Shown: positions 26,305-36,135, numbered from the stretch's first letter. The stretch: DNA of 64,000 nt from Nodosilinea sp. WJT8-NPBG4 (GCA_019359285.1 JAHHHQ010000053.1:1-64000), one strand, 5' to 3'. Notes: generated by a model not told the origin, from the sequence alone. Program-made: numbers and translations.

Positions 26305-26605
26305 CACAGCAACACCCTCTTGTTCGAGGCGTGGGTTGAGCGCTACCTGGTGCCTGAATTGTGCGGCAGGTCGTCGTGATGGACAATGCCAGCTTCCACA
26401 AGTCTCAGCACACGCAGGATTTGATTGAACAGGCCGGTTGCACAGTTCTGTTCCTACCATCCTATTCTCTAGACTTCAACAAGATTGAAAAATTCTGGAC
26501 TCGGCTAAACACCATCTTCGCAAGACGCTCAGCGCCTTCGATACCCTCTAGGATCCCGTTGATGATGCCTTTAAAGAACTGTCTGTCATGCTTCTAGACC
26601 AATAA
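26305..26605 (+). pseudogene. Remnant of an IS630-family transposase (C-terminal half)
   Basis: Pieces in different frames: [18 protein letters not shown], then after a shift near 26360 [20 protein letters not shown] and VLFLPSYSLDFNKIEKFWTRL with the DDE-type Asp and Glu, then after a shift near 26507 RKTLSAFDTL-stop-DPVDDAFKELSVMLLDQ. The internal TAG replaces an expected TGG. Two frameshifts plus a stop and loss of the 5' half. It abuts the ABC ATPase remnant at about 26304, so an insertion followed by deletion is likely. Confidence 0.85.
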
Positions 26606-26637
26606 AAAAGGCTCCTGCCCTAGGGCAGGAGCCTTTT
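26606..26637 (-). terminator. Intrinsic terminator of psbD-psbC
   Basis: Perfect 15-bp palindromic hairpin AAAAGGCTCCTGCCC-TA-GGGCAGGAGCCTTTT, 33 nt past the psbC stop, with a U-run on the minus strand (CCTTTTTTATT). It would also act on plus-strand transcripts. Confidence 0.9.
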
Positions 26638-26669
26638 ACTTAGTTAACCCAGTGGGTTGGCCTCAACCT

Positions 26670-28052
26670 TTAGTCGAGGTCGCCCATAGCGAGTACGGGT
26701 TCAGTTTCGCGATCGATACCCTTCTCAAAGCCTGCCTCAGCCGCGCGGGCGCGACCAGCATGCCAGAGGTGACCAATCAGGAAGAAGAAGCCCAGTACAA
26801 AGTGAGAGGTCGATAGCCACTGGCGGGGGTTAACGAAGTTCACGGAGTTGATTTCCGTGATCACACCGCCCACCGAGTTGATGGAGGCGTTGGGCGCGTG
26901 AGTCATGTACTCAGCCGCGCGACGCACTTGCCAATCTTGGATATCGTTGGTCAGCTTATCGAGGTCAAGGCCGTTGGGGCCACGCAGGGGCTCCAACCAA
27001 GGACCTTGGAAGTCCCAAAAGCGCATGGTTTCACCACCGAAGATGATCTCACCAGTAGGGGAGCGCATCAGGTACTTACCTAGACCAGTGGGGCCTTGGG
27101 CCGCACCGATGTTGGCACCCAGGCGCATGTCGCGCACCAGGAAGGTCATCGCCTGAGCCTGAGAAGACTCGGCGTTGGTGGGGCCGTAGAACTCAGAGGG
27201 ATAAGCCGTGTTGTTGAACCACACGTAGCAGGAGGCGATAAAGCCCATCAGGGACAGAGCGCCCAGGCTGTACGACAGGTAGGCTTCACCAGACCAGATC
27301 AGAGCACGACGGGCCCAGCCGAAAGGCTTGGTGAGAATGTGCCAAATGCCGCCAGCAATGCAGATCAGGCCAACCCAGATGTGGCCGCCGATGATGTCTT
27401 CCATGTTGTTGACGCCGACAATCCAGCCGTCGCCACCAAAGGGAGAACCCAGCAGGTAGCCAAAAATAACGGCGGGGTTCAGAGTCGGGTTGGTGATGAG
27501 GCGGACATCGCCACCGCCCGGTGCCCAGGTGTCATAGACACCGCCGAACACGCAAGCCTTCAAAACCAGCAGCAGCGCACCGCAACCCAGCAGGATGAGG
27601 TGGTAGCCGATGATGTTGGTCATCTGGTTCTTGTCTTTCCAGTCGTAGCCGAAGAAGGAAGAGTACTCTTCTAGCACTTCGGGACCGCGCAGGGCGTGGT
27701 AAATACCACCGAGACCCAGTACCGCCGACGAAATCAGGTGCAGCACACCGACAACGAAGTAGGGGAAGGTGTTGATCACTTCACCACCGGGCCCTACGCC
27801 CCAGCCCAGAGTGGCGAGGTGAGGTAGCAGAATAAAGCCCTGCTCATACAGAGGCTTGTCAGGAACAAAGTGGGCTACTTCAAACAGGGTCATAGCCCCG
27901 GCCCAGAACACAATCAGACCAGAGTGGGCCACGTGGGCACCCAACAGCTTGCCGGATAGGTTGATCAAACGAGCGTTACCAGACCACCAGGCAAAGCCGG
28001 TGGATTCTTGGTCGCGCCCAGCAATATACGAGTTGCTAGAGAGCGTTACCAC
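26670..28052 (-). CDS. psbC: Photosystem II CP43 chlorophyll-binding protein
   Basis: Inner antenna of photosystem II, six membrane helices, also ligating the Mn4CaO5 cluster through the large lumenal loop. Nearly invariant family sequence throughout, including the lumenal loop region with [21 protein letters not shown] start at the GTG at 28052, which gives 460 aa, a VVTLSSNS start like other cyanobacterial CP43 proteins, a GAGG about 9 nt upstream and a 17-bp overlap with psbD. The upstream ATG at 28088 (53-bp overlap) is the annotation trap known from chloroplasts. Co-transcribed with psbD. Confidence 0.96.
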   Translation of the reverse strand: MVTLSSNSYIAGRDQESTGFAWWSGNARLINLSGKLLGAHVAHSGLIVFWAGAMTLFEVAHFVPDKPLYEQGFILLPHLATLGWGVGPGGEVINTFPYFVVGVLHLISSAVLGLGGIYHALRGPEVLEEYSSFFGYDWKDKNQMTNIIGYHLILLGCGALLLVLKACVFGGVYDTWAPGGGDVRLITNPTLNPAVIFGYLLGSPFGGDGWIVGVNNMEDIIGGHIWVGLICIAGGIWHILTKPFGWARRALIWSGEAYLSYSLGALSLMGFIASCYVWFNNTAYPSEFYGPTNAESSQAQAMTFLVRDMRLGANIGAAQGPTGLGKYLMRSPTGEIIFGGETMRFWDFQGPWLEPLRGPNGLDLDKLTNDIQDWQVRRAAEYMTHAPNASINSVGGVITEINSVNFVNPRQWLSTSHFVLGFFFLIGHLWHAGRARAAEAGFEKGIDRETEPVLAMGDLD

Positions 28053-29094
28053 GGGGGAGTACCTCTTCGGGGAATACAAACTTCTCATGGGGCTGGTCAG
28101 TCGGCGCCATCCAGGCCCGAATGCCTTCGTTCAGCAAGATGTTCTTGGTGTAGAAGGTCTCAAACTCAGGGTCTTCGGCCGCCCGAATCTCCTGGGACAC
28201 AAAGTCGTAGGCCCGCAGGTTCAACCCGAGACCCACAATGCCCACTGCGCTCATCCACAAACCGGTGACTGGCACAAACAGCATGAAGAAGTGCAGCCAA
28301 CGCTTGTTCGAAAACGCAATCCCAAAAATCTGAGACCAGAATCGGTTGGCGGTCACCATCGAGTAGGTCTCTTCGGCCTGGGTCGGCTCAAACGCACGGA
28401 AGGTGTTGGCGTTCTCACTGTCTTTGAACAGCGTGTTCTCTACCGTGGCACCGTGGATGGCGCACAGCAGCGCTCCGCCCAACACACCCGCTACACCCAT
28501 CATGTGGAAGGGGTTGAGCGTCCAGTTGTGGAAGCCCTGCAGGAACAGCAGGAAGCGGAAGATGGCGGCGACGCCAAAGCTGGGTGCAAAGAACCAGCTC
28601 GACTGCCCCAAGGGGTACATCAGAAAGACGCTGACAAATACCGCAATCGGAGCCGAAAAGGCGATGGCGTTGTAGGGACGCAGGCCGACTAGACGAGCCA
28701 CTTCGAACTGACGCAGCATGAAGCCAATCAGACCGAAGGTGCCGTGTAGAGCAACGAAGCTCCACAAGCCACCGAGTTGGCACCAGCGCACAAAGTCGCC
28801 CTGGGCTTCGGGGCCCCACAGCAGCAGCAGGGAGTGACCCAGGCTAGCGGCGGGGGTAGACACGGCGACGGTCAAAAAGTTGCACCCTTCCAAGTACGAC
28901 GACGCGAGGCCGTGGGTGTACCAGGAGGTGACAAAGGTGGTGCCGGTCAGCCAGCCGCCTACCGCCATGAAGGCGCAGGGGAACAGCAGGATGCCCGACC
29001 ACCCAATAAACACAAAGCGATCGCGCTTTAGCCAGTCGTCGAGAACGTCGAACCATCCTCGCTCGGCTTGCGCGCGTCCCATTGCTATGGTCAT
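28036..29094 (-). CDS. psbD: Photosystem II reaction centre D2 protein
   Basis: Binds half of the PSII reaction-centre cofactors in the thylakoid membrane. 352 aa, exact family length. Tyr160 (TyrD), His197 and His117-region chlorophyll ligands, and the non-heme iron ligands His214 and His268 are all at canonical positions. Preceded by AGAGGA seven nt before the ATG. Overlaps psbC, the standard cyanobacterial psbDC operon. Usually light-responsive; the leader here was not resolved. Confidence 0.98.
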   Translation of the reverse strand: MTIAMGRAQAERGWFDVLDDWLKRDRFVFIGWSGILLFPCAFMAVGGWLTGTTFVTSWYTHGLASSYLEGCNFLTVAVSTPAASLGHSLLLLWGPEAQGDFVRWCQLGGLWSFVALHGTFGLIGFMLRQFEVARLVGLRPYNAIAFSAPIAVFVSVFLMYPLGQSSWFFAPSFGVAAIFRFLLFLQGFHNWTLNPFHMMGVAGVLGGALLCAIHGATVENTLFKDSENANTFRAFEPTQAEETYSMVTANRFWSQIFGIAFSNKRWLHFFMLFVPVTGLWMSAVGIVGLGLNLRAYDFVSQEIRAAEDPEFETFYTKNILLNEGIRAWMAPTDQPHEKFVFPEEVLPRGNAL

Positions 29095-29600
29095 GTCAAA
29101 TCCTCTTTATATGACATCCAATCCATAAGGTCGCAGCTCTGATGGATCCAGAATAGCCTGGCAGAGCATTACCTCAAAGCAGGGGTTAGTAACTACTAAG
29201 TATTCCAGATATTAGAGCCAGGGAGAATAATATTCCTGCTCCAATCGCCGATACCTCTGCCTGAGTCGCACCAGCAGCCTTAGAAGACAAGCCTCTAGAG
29301 ACCGGGTTTCTATTTATGATAGAGAGTGTTCTATTTTTTTACAATCTGACACGTAATTTCTCAAGCTGGCGGTGCCAGGGGCCTAGCTGCCTCAAGCCGG
29401 TGTTCGTCGCAGGGGCCGACCGGCGTGGACCCAATGGGGTTTAGACTGGGCTGATTCAGTGTTTATATAGAGTAATAGCGGGTGATATACCCAGTCTGCT
29501 CAGTCCAAGTTTGAAGAAAACGGTGGTGTTGACCCGCCCCGTCTAGACTTTTGCCAAGTTTTTGTCGCTCTTCATCTATCACTATCGCTTGTTAAGATCT
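29095..29600. other. Divergent promoter region between psbD and ycf4, 506 bp
   Basis: Must contain the psbDC promoter (minus) and the ycf4 promoter (plus). AT-rich patches occur at about 29310-29345 and 29458-29480, but I cannot fix -35/-10 pairs with confidence. No ORF or RNA gene recognised. Confidence 0.5.
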
Positions 29601-30167
29601 ATGACTGCCTCCCTGTCGTCTACTCAATCTCAAACCCTTAAGCGCGCCGTGCTAGGGGCCCGTCGTCTGAGCAATATTTTTTGGGCCGTAGTGCTCACCC
29701 TAGGCGGGCTGGGGTTTGCCCTGGCTGGAGCATCCAGCTACCTGAAACAAAACCTGCTGCCCTTCGCTGACCCGACTCAGCTGGTATTTATTCCCCAGGG
29801 CATTGCCATGGGCTTTTATGGGGTAGCGGCCCTGGGTCTAGCTACGTTTCTTTGGGTGGTAATTAGTTTGGACGTGGGCGGTGGGTACAACAGCTTCGAC
29901 AAGGTTAGCAATCGCCTACAAATTGTACGCAAAGGGTTTTGGGGCGAAAACCGCCGCATAGAAATTGAGCACCCCCTAGAAGATGTGACGGCCGTGCGGG
30001 TAGCGATTAAAGAAGGGCTCAACCCCAAGCGCACACTCTATCTGCGCATCAAGGGTCGCACCGATATCCCGCTAACTCGGGTGGGCCAGCCCATTCCCCT
30101 GTCTGATCTAGAAAACCAGGGAGCGGAACTAGCGCGGTTTTTGCAGGTGCCGCTAGAGGGGTTGTAG
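29601..30167 (+). CDS. ycf4: Photosystem I assembly protein Ycf4
   Basis: 188 aa from the ATG at 29601; the track start at 29562 is upstream and non-ATG. Two N-terminal membrane helices (about 23-45 and 65-87) and a soluble domain with SLDVGGGYNSFDK and the EIEHPLEDVTAVRV segment typical of Ycf4. Acts as a scaffold for photosystem I assembly in the thylakoid; helpful but not essential in cyanobacteria. Confidence 0.93.
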   Translation: MTASLSSTQSQTLKRAVLGARRLSNIFWAVVLTLGGLGFALAGASSYLKQNLLPFADPTQLVFIPQGIAMGFYGVAALGLATFLWVVISLDVGGGYNSFDKVSNRLQIVRKGFWGENRRIEIEHPLEDVTAVRVAIKEGLNPKRTLYLRIKGRTDIPLTRVGQPIPLSDLENQGAELARFLQVPLEGL

Positions 30168-30262
30168 ACCTCTACAAGGTCTATGCTGAGCGGTAGGCCC
30201 CCGGCTTTGAGCCCGTGCGATAACATGGGGGGTCGGTTGAACTATTAGGAATCGATGTATTG

Positions 30263-31006
30263 ATGGCTCTTTCGACACGCCCGTTTACCCTGGCCCTAGC
30301 TGCCCTCCTAACCCTATGGCTGGGCGCCTGCACCAGTTCCCCCAGCTTAGACTCGACCAGTGAGGCCCCCGCAGATCCCGGCCTGACCGAGTCAGTGGCG
30401 GTGGCTCCGACTGGGTTGCCCATGCTGGAGGGGACGGCAACGGTGGAAATGGTGGTGAACGGTAGCCCCATTGTGATGGAGCTAGACGGCGCTAATGCCC
30501 CAGTGACCGCTGGCAACTTTGTAGATTTGGTGAACCGTGGTGTGTACGATGGCCTGGTGTTTCACCGGGTGGTGCGTGACCCGCAGCCCTTCGTTGCCCA
30601 AGGCGGTGACCCCCAGAGCAAAGACCCTAACGTGCCGGCTCAGCAGTTGGGTACGGGTAGCTTTGTCGACCCCGACACCCAAGCTCCCCGCTACGTGCCC
30701 TTAGAAATTAAGCCCGCTGGGGCAGCAGAGCCAATCTATAGCCAAACCCTTGAAGAAGCCGGCATTAGCGATGCCCCAGAACTGCCCCACACTCGGGGTG
30801 CTGTGGCTATGGCGCGATCGCAGGCGGTAGACTCGGCCTCGGCGCAGTTTTACATCACTCTGGCGGAACTGCCCTTTTTGGACGGTAGCTACGCGGTGTT
30901 TGGCTACGTCACCAGCGGCATGGAGGTGGTGGATGCTATTCAGCAGGGCGATCGCATTGAGTCGGCGCGAGTCACGGCTGGGCTGGAGAATCTGAAGACT
31001 GAGTAG
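30263..31006 (+). CDS. Lipoprotein cyclophilin-type peptidyl-prolyl isomerase
   Basis: 247 aa from the ATG at 30263. Signal peptide with lipobox LGAC at about 22-25, then a Ser/Pro-rich tether, then a cyclophilin domain ([64 protein letters not shown]). Inserts within the domain are typical of cyanobacterial thylakoid or periplasmic cyclophilins. Assists folding of exported proteins. Confidence 0.9.
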   Translation: MALSTRPFTLALAALLTLWLGACTSSPSLDSTSEAPADPGLTESVAVAPTGLPMLEGTATVEMVVNGSPIVMELDGANAPVTAGNFVDLVNRGVYDGLVFHRVVRDPQPFVAQGGDPQSKDPNVPAQQLGTGSFVDPDTQAPRYVPLEIKPAGAAEPIYSQTLEEAGISDAPELPHTRGAVAMARSQAVDSASAQFYITLAELPFLDGSYAVFGYVTSGMEVVDAIQQGDRIESARVTAGLENLKTE

Positions 31007-31043
31007 GCAAGGTACCAAGAAGCAGGCCGTTGTTGTAACCGGC

Positions 31044-32159
31044 ATGGGGCTGGTCACGGCTCTAGGACCTACAGCAACGGCAACTTGGAACAATCTTCTG
31101 GCTGGAAAATCGGGCATTCGAATCGGACAGCCGTTTCCCGAACTGCCACCTCGGCCTTTGGCTATGGTGGGCGATACGCCCGGTGACCTTGAGGATTTGC
31201 TGTGGTTGGCGGTGGCTGAGGCGATCGCCGATGCCCAACTCACAATTCCCCTAACCGATTGCGGCGTAGTGATTGGTTCCAGCCGCAGCTTTCAGGGCCG
31301 CTGGGAACAGATGGCCCGCTCTGAGTCTTGGGGAGACAATCCCTGGCTAGAGGCGCTGCCACATATGGGGGCGATCGCCGTTGCCCGCCAAATCCAATCC
31401 CAAGGCCCGGTGTTGGCCCCGATGGCGGCCTGTGTTACCGGGCTGACGGCAATTTTTCAAGGCTATGAGCTGGTGCGTCGAGGGCAGTGCGATCGCGTCA
31501 TTGTCGGTGCCGCCGAAGCGCCCATAACGCCCCTCACCCTGGCAGGGTTCGAGCAGTTGGGTGCCCTCGCCACCGTGGGCTGCTATCCCTTTGACGCCCA
31601 TCGAGAAGGACTGGTGCTGGGGGAGGGGGCGGCGGTGCTGGTGTTGGAGTCGGAAGCTGCTTGGCTGGCGCGATCGGGGCCAGAGGTTTACGGCTGTATT
31701 CTAGGCGGCGGCTTTAGCGTCGATGCCTACCATCGCACAGCGCCAGATCCGGCACTGGGGGGCAGTCGTTTGGCGCTCAAAAATTGTCTTTACTACAGTG
31801 GTTTAAGTCCTCAGCAGGTCAGTTACGTGCATGCCCACGGCACTGGAACCAGACTTAACGACGACCATGAGGCGAGGCTGTTGACTGAGGGGTTTTCTCT
31901 GCTGCCGTGGATGAGTTCAACCAAGGGGGCGACGGGGCATACGCTTGGGGCCTCAGGGGCGATCGGTGCGGCTGTTTGTTTGATGGCTCTGCGCCATCAA
32001 GTGCTACCGCCGAATGTGGGCGATCGGGGCGAGAGCATGTATCCAAAACTGGTAACAAAACCCCTGTCCGCTGAGGCTAGAGTGGCGCTGTGCCTGAGCT
32101 TTGGCTTTGGCGGGCAGAATGGAGTGCTGGCTCTGGGGCGCGATTGGTCATTGCTTTGA
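31044..32159 (+). CDS. Beta-ketoacyl-ACP synthase family protein (FabF-like)
   Basis: 371 aa. Cys-His-His triad visible: nucleophile in MAACVTGLTAI, then HAHGTGTRLNDDHEA, then KGATGHTLGASGAIGA. Shorter than FabF (about 415), with divergent surrounding motifs, so it may serve a side pathway rather than bulk fatty acid synthesis. The first ATG gives MGLVTALG, but the in-frame upstream codons read TKKQAVVVTG, which is the conserved first strand of these enzymes, and no ATG, GTG or TTG exists before the upstream stop; a CTG at 30999 is the only near-cognate. Start is therefore uncertain. Confidence 0.78.
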   Translation: MGLVTALGPTATATWNNLLAGKSGIRIGQPFPELPPRPLAMVGDTPGDLEDLLWLAVAEAIADAQLTIPLTDCGVVIGSSRSFQGRWEQMARSESWGDNPWLEALPHMGAIAVARQIQSQGPVLAPMAACVTGLTAIFQGYELVRRGQCDRVIVGAAEAPITPLTLAGFEQLGALATVGCYPFDAHREGLVLGEGAAVLVLESEAAWLARSGPEVYGCILGGGFSVDAYHRTAPDPALGGSRLALKNCLYYSGLSPQQVSYVHAHGTGTRLNDDHEARLLTEGFSLLPWMSSTKGATGHTLGASGAIGAAVCLMALRHQVLPPNVGDRGESMYPKLVTKPLSAEARVALCLSFGFGGQNGVLALGRDWSLL

Positions 32160-32169
32160 AGAGCTTTCA

Positions 32170-32610
32170 TTAGAAGCCTTCCAAACGTTTTTCAAGCTGA
32201 GGTTTATCACATTCGTTGGTAAACCAATAGCCTTCAATCTGAGCAAAGATTTTAAGGCGCTGCCCCACAAATCCAGTGTACTCAGCAGCCTGATCTTTTA
32301 CCTTCTTGCGTTGGTGTTTGCATCGAGTTTTTGCTGTTTTCCCAGAATTATCTAGGTTCAGCCACTTGACTTCGACCACAGCAAAACGACCTTCACCATC
32401 TGCAAAAATCAAGTCGCCTTTGCCTTCTTGAGTACGGTTGGGTTCTACTTCCCATTCATCATCAATCAGCAAGGGATAACTGGGTAACAACTCTTGGCTA
32501 TGACGGACTAGCTCACGTTTAAGGACATATTCGTTGTTGTTGTCCCAGTTGCGCCCTTTGAAGTAGGCCCGTAATACTTGATCGCGTCGTACCATATCAG
32601 CTTTGTTCAT
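32170..32610 (-). CDS. PD-(D/E)XK nuclease-like protein
   Basis: 146 aa from the ATG at 32610 (track start 32673 adds a low-complexity Gln/Ser stretch). The core GKGDLIFADGEGRFAVVEVKW has the Asp...Glu-x-Lys spacing of the PD-(D/E)XK nuclease fold, followed by a basic helix (KHQRKKVKDQAAEYTGFVGQ). AT-richer than the ketoacyl synthase gene, which converges on it 10 bp away. Could be a nuclease or a non-catalytic relative. No partner gene identified. Confidence 0.6.
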   Translation of the reverse strand: MNKADMVRRDQVLRAYFKGRNWDNNNEYVLKRELVRHSQELLPSYPLLIDDEWEVEPNRTQEGKGDLIFADGEGRFAVVEVKWLNLDNSGKTAKTRCKHQRKKVKDQAAEYTGFVGQRLKIFAQIEGYWFTNECDKPQLEKRLEGF

Positions 32611-32862
32611 AGGATGTCGTTTTTGCTGCTGTTGAGATGCCGTTGACTTCAACGGCTGTAGAGATGACTCCAACGGCGACAGAAAGCTTTCCCAAAGGAT
32701 AAATACAGTAGTTTTACAACCTGTAGAGGTTAGTTATCCGCCATAGGACGCTCGATGGGGCTTCTATTCTCAAACGAGACAAGGGCTATGAACAACGAAA
32801 ACGAAAAGATCCCACGTTAGGCGACAAGTACCCAGGGTCTACACCTAAAATCTAGAACTTTT

Positions 32863-33105
32863 CTATCCCAGGCTATTGAAGAATTCCATCGCCATCTGGG
32901 GCAGGTGGCTGACCTTAAGCCACAGCTGCTTAGGGCTAATGCCAAACAGATATTGCAGGGCCACAACGATCGCCACCAGACCAATGAGGGGAACAAGTCC
33001 TACGCTCAAAATTCTGAAAAATAGCTGGGACGCTAAAACGACGACCGCGATCGCCGCAATCAGCAGCACCAGTTGAGGATCAACAGAACTAAACACAGAA
33101 TCCAT
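32863..33105 (-). CDS. Small membrane protein, unknown
   Basis: 80 aa with two hydrophobic segments (about 12-30 and 32-54), ending in a polar tail. I do not recognise the family. Convincing as a gene because of the clean membrane pattern and a separate upstream region. Confidence 0.6.
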   Translation of the reverse strand: MDSVFSSVDPQLVLLIAAIAVVVLASQLFFRILSVGLVPLIGLVAIVVALQYLFGISPKQLWLKVSHLPQMAMEFFNSLG

Positions 33106-33191
33106 GAGGGCAAGAAACGGTTAAGGGATAGAGCGAACAAAAACCCAAACCATCCTAACCTAGAGGTCAAGAGTGATGGTTGTTAGTGCTT

Positions 33192-34664
33192 TCAGGCTAG
33201 AACCCGGAACGCTTCTGGCGCATTACCGCCGGTTACGTAGCCACCCTGTTGTTTGATGGCGGTGAGATGGGCGATCGCTCCCTCACCAATCACCTCACCT
33301 GCCACAATGGTGGGAATTCCTGGGGGATAGGCCGAAATTGTATCGGCACTGATGCGGCCAACGGCAGCCTCAATTCCGACGGTTTCTGTAGGGGCAAAAA
33401 ACGCCTCCCGAGGTGACACCTGCGGCAGGGTAAATGAGGCATTCGCACTGTCTAGAACGCTTGACTGAGCGCAGGTAGCGACAGTGGAACGCTGGTTAGC
33501 ACAGCTCTTGGCCAGCGATTGAAAACCGGCAATACATCGCTGCCCATCCTCTGTCGTGTTGCCGAGGCTAACAATCAAGGTCAGGTGCCGCAGCTCCGGC
33601 AGTTCGACAGTGACGCCTAGCTCTTCGTGCAGAATTTCGTCAGCCTCTAATCCCGTTAATCCTAAGCCCGATACATCCACCGTCAGCCGGGTTAGATCCA
33701 AATCGCTAGCGCTAGAGAATGCCGTTACTGCTGGTTTGTCGATTACCCGAAGATTGAACACCGTAGCTAATTCCATTCGCATGTGCTGCGCCAGAGTGAG
33801 CGTGTTTGATAAAAGCGCTTTGCCCTCTGTCGCCATCTGATTACGAGCCGCATCCAAGGAAGCCAACAGCAGAGAATTTGGGCTAGTAGATTGGGTGAGC
33901 TGTAGGGCTGCTTGCAGGCGATCGCGATCGACGCGATCGCCCTTCGTGTGCAGCATCGCCGCCTGGCTCAGTGCCCCCAGAACTTTGTGGGTTGACTGCA
34001 CCACCAAGTCAGCGCCCAGAGCCAACGCTGGGGCAGGCAGGTCGGGATGAAAGGCAAAGTGCGGCCCGTGGGCTTCGTCTATGAGTAGGGGAATGCCGTG
34101 GTGGTGGGCGAGAGATGCGATCGCCCCTACATCCGAACAAATACCGTGATACGTAGGCGACACCAGCAGCACCGCGTGGGTATCGGGATGGTGGGCGAGG
34201 GTAGTGGCGATCGCCTCGGCCTTTACCCCCAGCGCTAGCCCCAGCTCTGCGCTGTACTCTGGCGCGACAAAAATCGGCATCGCCCCCGACAGCACTAGCC
34301 CCGCGATCACCGAGCGATGGGCGTTGCGCGGCACGATGATCTTTTGCCCAGGGGCGCAAGTGGCAAGAATGGCGGCCTCAATACCGCAGGTCGAGCCGTT
34401 GGCGAGAAAGTAAGTCTGCTCAGCGCCAAATGCCTCGGCAGCTAGCTCCTGGGCTTCGAGAATCACGCCCTCCGGGGCGAACAAGTTATCTAGCTCCGGC
34501 AATTCCGGCAGGTCCGCTGCCAGCGCCGCTGCCCCCAGCAGATCCCTCAGCCGAGGAGATGCTCCTTGCCCCCGCTTGTGACCTGGCGCGTAAAACGCCG
34601 CGTGGGGCCGCCGACTGCTCGCCTGCAACGCCGAAAGAATAGGAGTCTGAGACTGATCGAGCAT
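33192..34664 (-). CDS. PLP-dependent Orn/Lys/Arg decarboxylase family protein
   Basis: 490 aa. Fold-type I PLP enzyme: YAPGHKRGQG at the N-terminus, NGSTCGIEAAILA phosphate-binding region, LLIDEAHGPHFAFHP with the PLP-Asp, and the Schiff-base Lys in VVQSTHKVLGALSQAAMLH. C-terminal Orn/Lys/Arg decarboxylase domain (FAPTETVGIEAAVGRISADT; YPPGIPTIVAGE). Probably a lysine, ornithine or arginine decarboxylase making a polyamine; specificity cannot be read. Divergent from the DUF427 gene. Confidence 0.85.
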   Translation of the reverse strand: MLDQSQTPILSALQASSRRPHAAFYAPGHKRGQGASPRLRDLLGAAALAADLPELPELDNLFAPEGVILEAQELAAEAFGAEQTYFLANGSTCGIEAAILATCAPGQKIIVPRNAHRSVIAGLVLSGAMPIFVAPEYSAELGLALGVKAEAIATTLAHHPDTHAVLLVSPTYHGICSDVGAIASLAHHHGIPLLIDEAHGPHFAFHPDLPAPALALGADLVVQSTHKVLGALSQAAMLHTKGDRVDRDRLQAALQLTQSTSPNSLLLASLDAARNQMATEGKALLSNTLTLAQHMRMELATVFNLRVIDKPAVTAFSSASDLDLTRLTVDVSGLGLTGLEADEILHEELGVTVELPELRHLTLIVSLGNTTEDGQRCIAGFQSLAKSCANQRSTVATCAQSSVLDSANASFTLPQVSPREAFFAPTETVGIEAAVGRISADTISAYPPGIPTIVAGEVIGEGAIAHLTAIKQQGGYVTGGNAPEAFRVLA

Positions 34665-34732
34665 GGCTGTGAAAAGGACTATGAGCCGAGTCGTGTAGCG
34701 TTTCTCGATCTTAGTGGGATGCTTCCTATTCC

Positions 34733-34762
34733 GGTGGCAGGGGGATCTCCACCCCCGCCACC
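34733..34762. repeat. GC-rich hairpin between divergent genes
   Basis: GGTGGC-A-GGGGG and CCCCC-GCCACC around a 7-nt loop. In a leader position before the DUF427 gene; role unknown. Confidence 0.45.
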
Positions 34763-34809
34763 CCTAGGGGATTCGTTATAGTTTTAGAGGAAAATTTGGA
34801 GAGTATCCC

Positions 34810-35097
34810 ATGGCCAAAGTTACCTGGAACGGCGTTGTATTAGCCGAAAGCGATGCCTGCGAAGTTGTCGAAGGCAATCAATACTTTCCCCCCGACTCGC
34901 TGAATATGGACTACTTCAAGCCCATCAGCAAAACCACTGGCTGCCCCTGGAAAGGCACCGCCAGCTACTACGACATCGTTGTTGATAACAATGTGAATTC
35001 CGGAGCCGCCTGGTACTACGCCGAACCCAAGCCCGCCGCGAGCAACATCAAGGGTTACGTGGCGTTTTATAGCAACAAGGTGAAGGTAGAAGCCTAG
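34810..35097 (+). CDS. DUF427 protein
   Basis: 95 aa, full family length. KVTWNGVVLAESDACEVVEG, CPWKGTASYYDI and WYYAEPKPAASNIKGYVAFY are the defining DUF427 blocks. Strong GGAG 8 nt before the ATG. Function of the family is not established. Confidence 0.9.
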   Translation: MAKVTWNGVVLAESDACEVVEGNQYFPPDSLNMDYFKPISKTTGCPWKGTASYYDIVVDNNVNSGAAWYYAEPKPAASNIKGYVAFYSNKVKVEA

Positions 35098-35103
35098 CTT
35101 TAT

Positions 35104-35132
35104 GTAGGGGCACAGCAGTGCTGTGCCCCTAC
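35104..35132. repeat. GTAGGGGC palindromic repeat (also likely bidirectional terminator)
   Basis: GTAGGGGCACAGCA and TGCTGTGCCCCTAC form a 14-bp perfect hairpin with a single-base loop between the convergent DUF427 and ilvC genes. The same outer sequence recurs at 53969-53994. Confidence 0.75.
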
Positions 35133-35139
35133 CGTCCAA

Positions 35140-36135
35140 TTACGCTTTCTTCAGCCAGCTAAACATGGCCCGCAGATCCTTACCGACTTCTTCGATGGGG
35201 TGCTCGGCTTCGCGGCGGCGCATGGCGGTAAACCCAGCGTTGCCCGACTGGCTCTCAAGCACAAACTCGCGGGCAAACTGGCCGGTCTGAATTTCCTTCA
35301 GCACCTTGCGCATTTCGGCGCGGGTTTCGTCGGTGATGATGCGGGGGCCACGGGTGTAGTCGCCATACTCTGCGGTGTTGGAGATGCTGTCGCGCATTTT
35401 GGCGAGGCCGCCTTCCACAACGAGATCGACAATTAGCTTCACTTCGTGGAGACACTCAAAGTAGGCCAGCTCAGGCTGGTAGCCCGCATTCACTAGGGTT
35501 TCAAAGCCGGCTTTGATCAGCTCACTGAGGCCGCCGCAGAGCACCACTTGCTCACCAAACAGGTCGGTCTCGGTTTCTTCGCGGAAGGTAGTTTCAAGCA
35601 CGCCAGCACGGGTGCCGCCGATGCCTTTAGCGTAGGCCATGGCCCGATCGCGGGCCTGACCGGTGGCATCTTGATAGACGGCAAACAGACAGGGCACCCC
35701 TTGGCCCTCTTGGTAGGTGCGGCGCACCAGGTGGCCGGGGCCTTTGGGAGCGACCATCACCACGTCCACATCCTCGGGGGGCACGATTTGGCCAAAGTTG
35801 ATGTTAAAGCCGTGGGCAAACAGCAGCACGTTGCCCGCTTCGAGGTTGGGCTCAATGGCTTCTTTATAAATGGTGCGCTGCACTTCGTCGGGCAGCAAAA
35901 TCATGATCCAGTCGGCAAGCTTAACGGCATCGGCAACGGGCTTAACGGTGATCCCCTCGGCTTCGGCCTTGGCAGCAGACTTGCTACCTTCGTAGAGACC
36001 CACAATGACGTTGACGCCGCTGTCTTTGAGGTTGAGGGCGTGGGCATGACCCTGGGAGCCATAGCCGATGATGGCCACGGTCTTGCCGTTGAGCAAATCT
36101 AAGTTGGCGTCACTGTCGTAATACATGCGGGCCAT
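35140..36135 (-). CDS. ilvC: Ketol-acid reductoisomerase
   Basis: Second step of valine/isoleucine synthesis (acetolactate to dihydroxyisovalerate, NADPH and Mg2+). 331 aa, class I length. NADPH-binding [36 protein letters not shown], and catalytic-domain [18 protein letters not shown] with [17 protein letters not shown]. Single gene with a 200-bp upstream region. Confidence 0.97.
   Translation of the reverse strand: MARMYYDSDANLDLLNGKTVAIIGYGSQGHAHALNLKDSGVNVIVGLYEGSKSAAKAEAEGITVKPVADAVKLADWIMILLPDEVQRTIYKEAIEPNLEAGNVLLFAHGFNINFGQIVPPEDVDVVMVAPKGPGHLVRRTYQEGQGVPCLFAVYQDATGQARDRAMAYAKGIGGTRAGVLETTFREETETDLFGEQVVLCGGLSELIKAGFETLVNAGYQPELAYFECLHEVKLIVDLVVEGGLAKMRDSISNTAEYGDYTRGPRIITDETRAEMRKVLKEIQTGQFAREFVLESQSGNAGFTAMRRREAEHPIEEVGKDLRAMFSWLKKA

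Noticed and set aside
27856-28692. 278-codon plus-strand ORF opposite psbC/psbD
   Set aside because: Antisense to two invariant photosystem genes; composition of a shadow frame.
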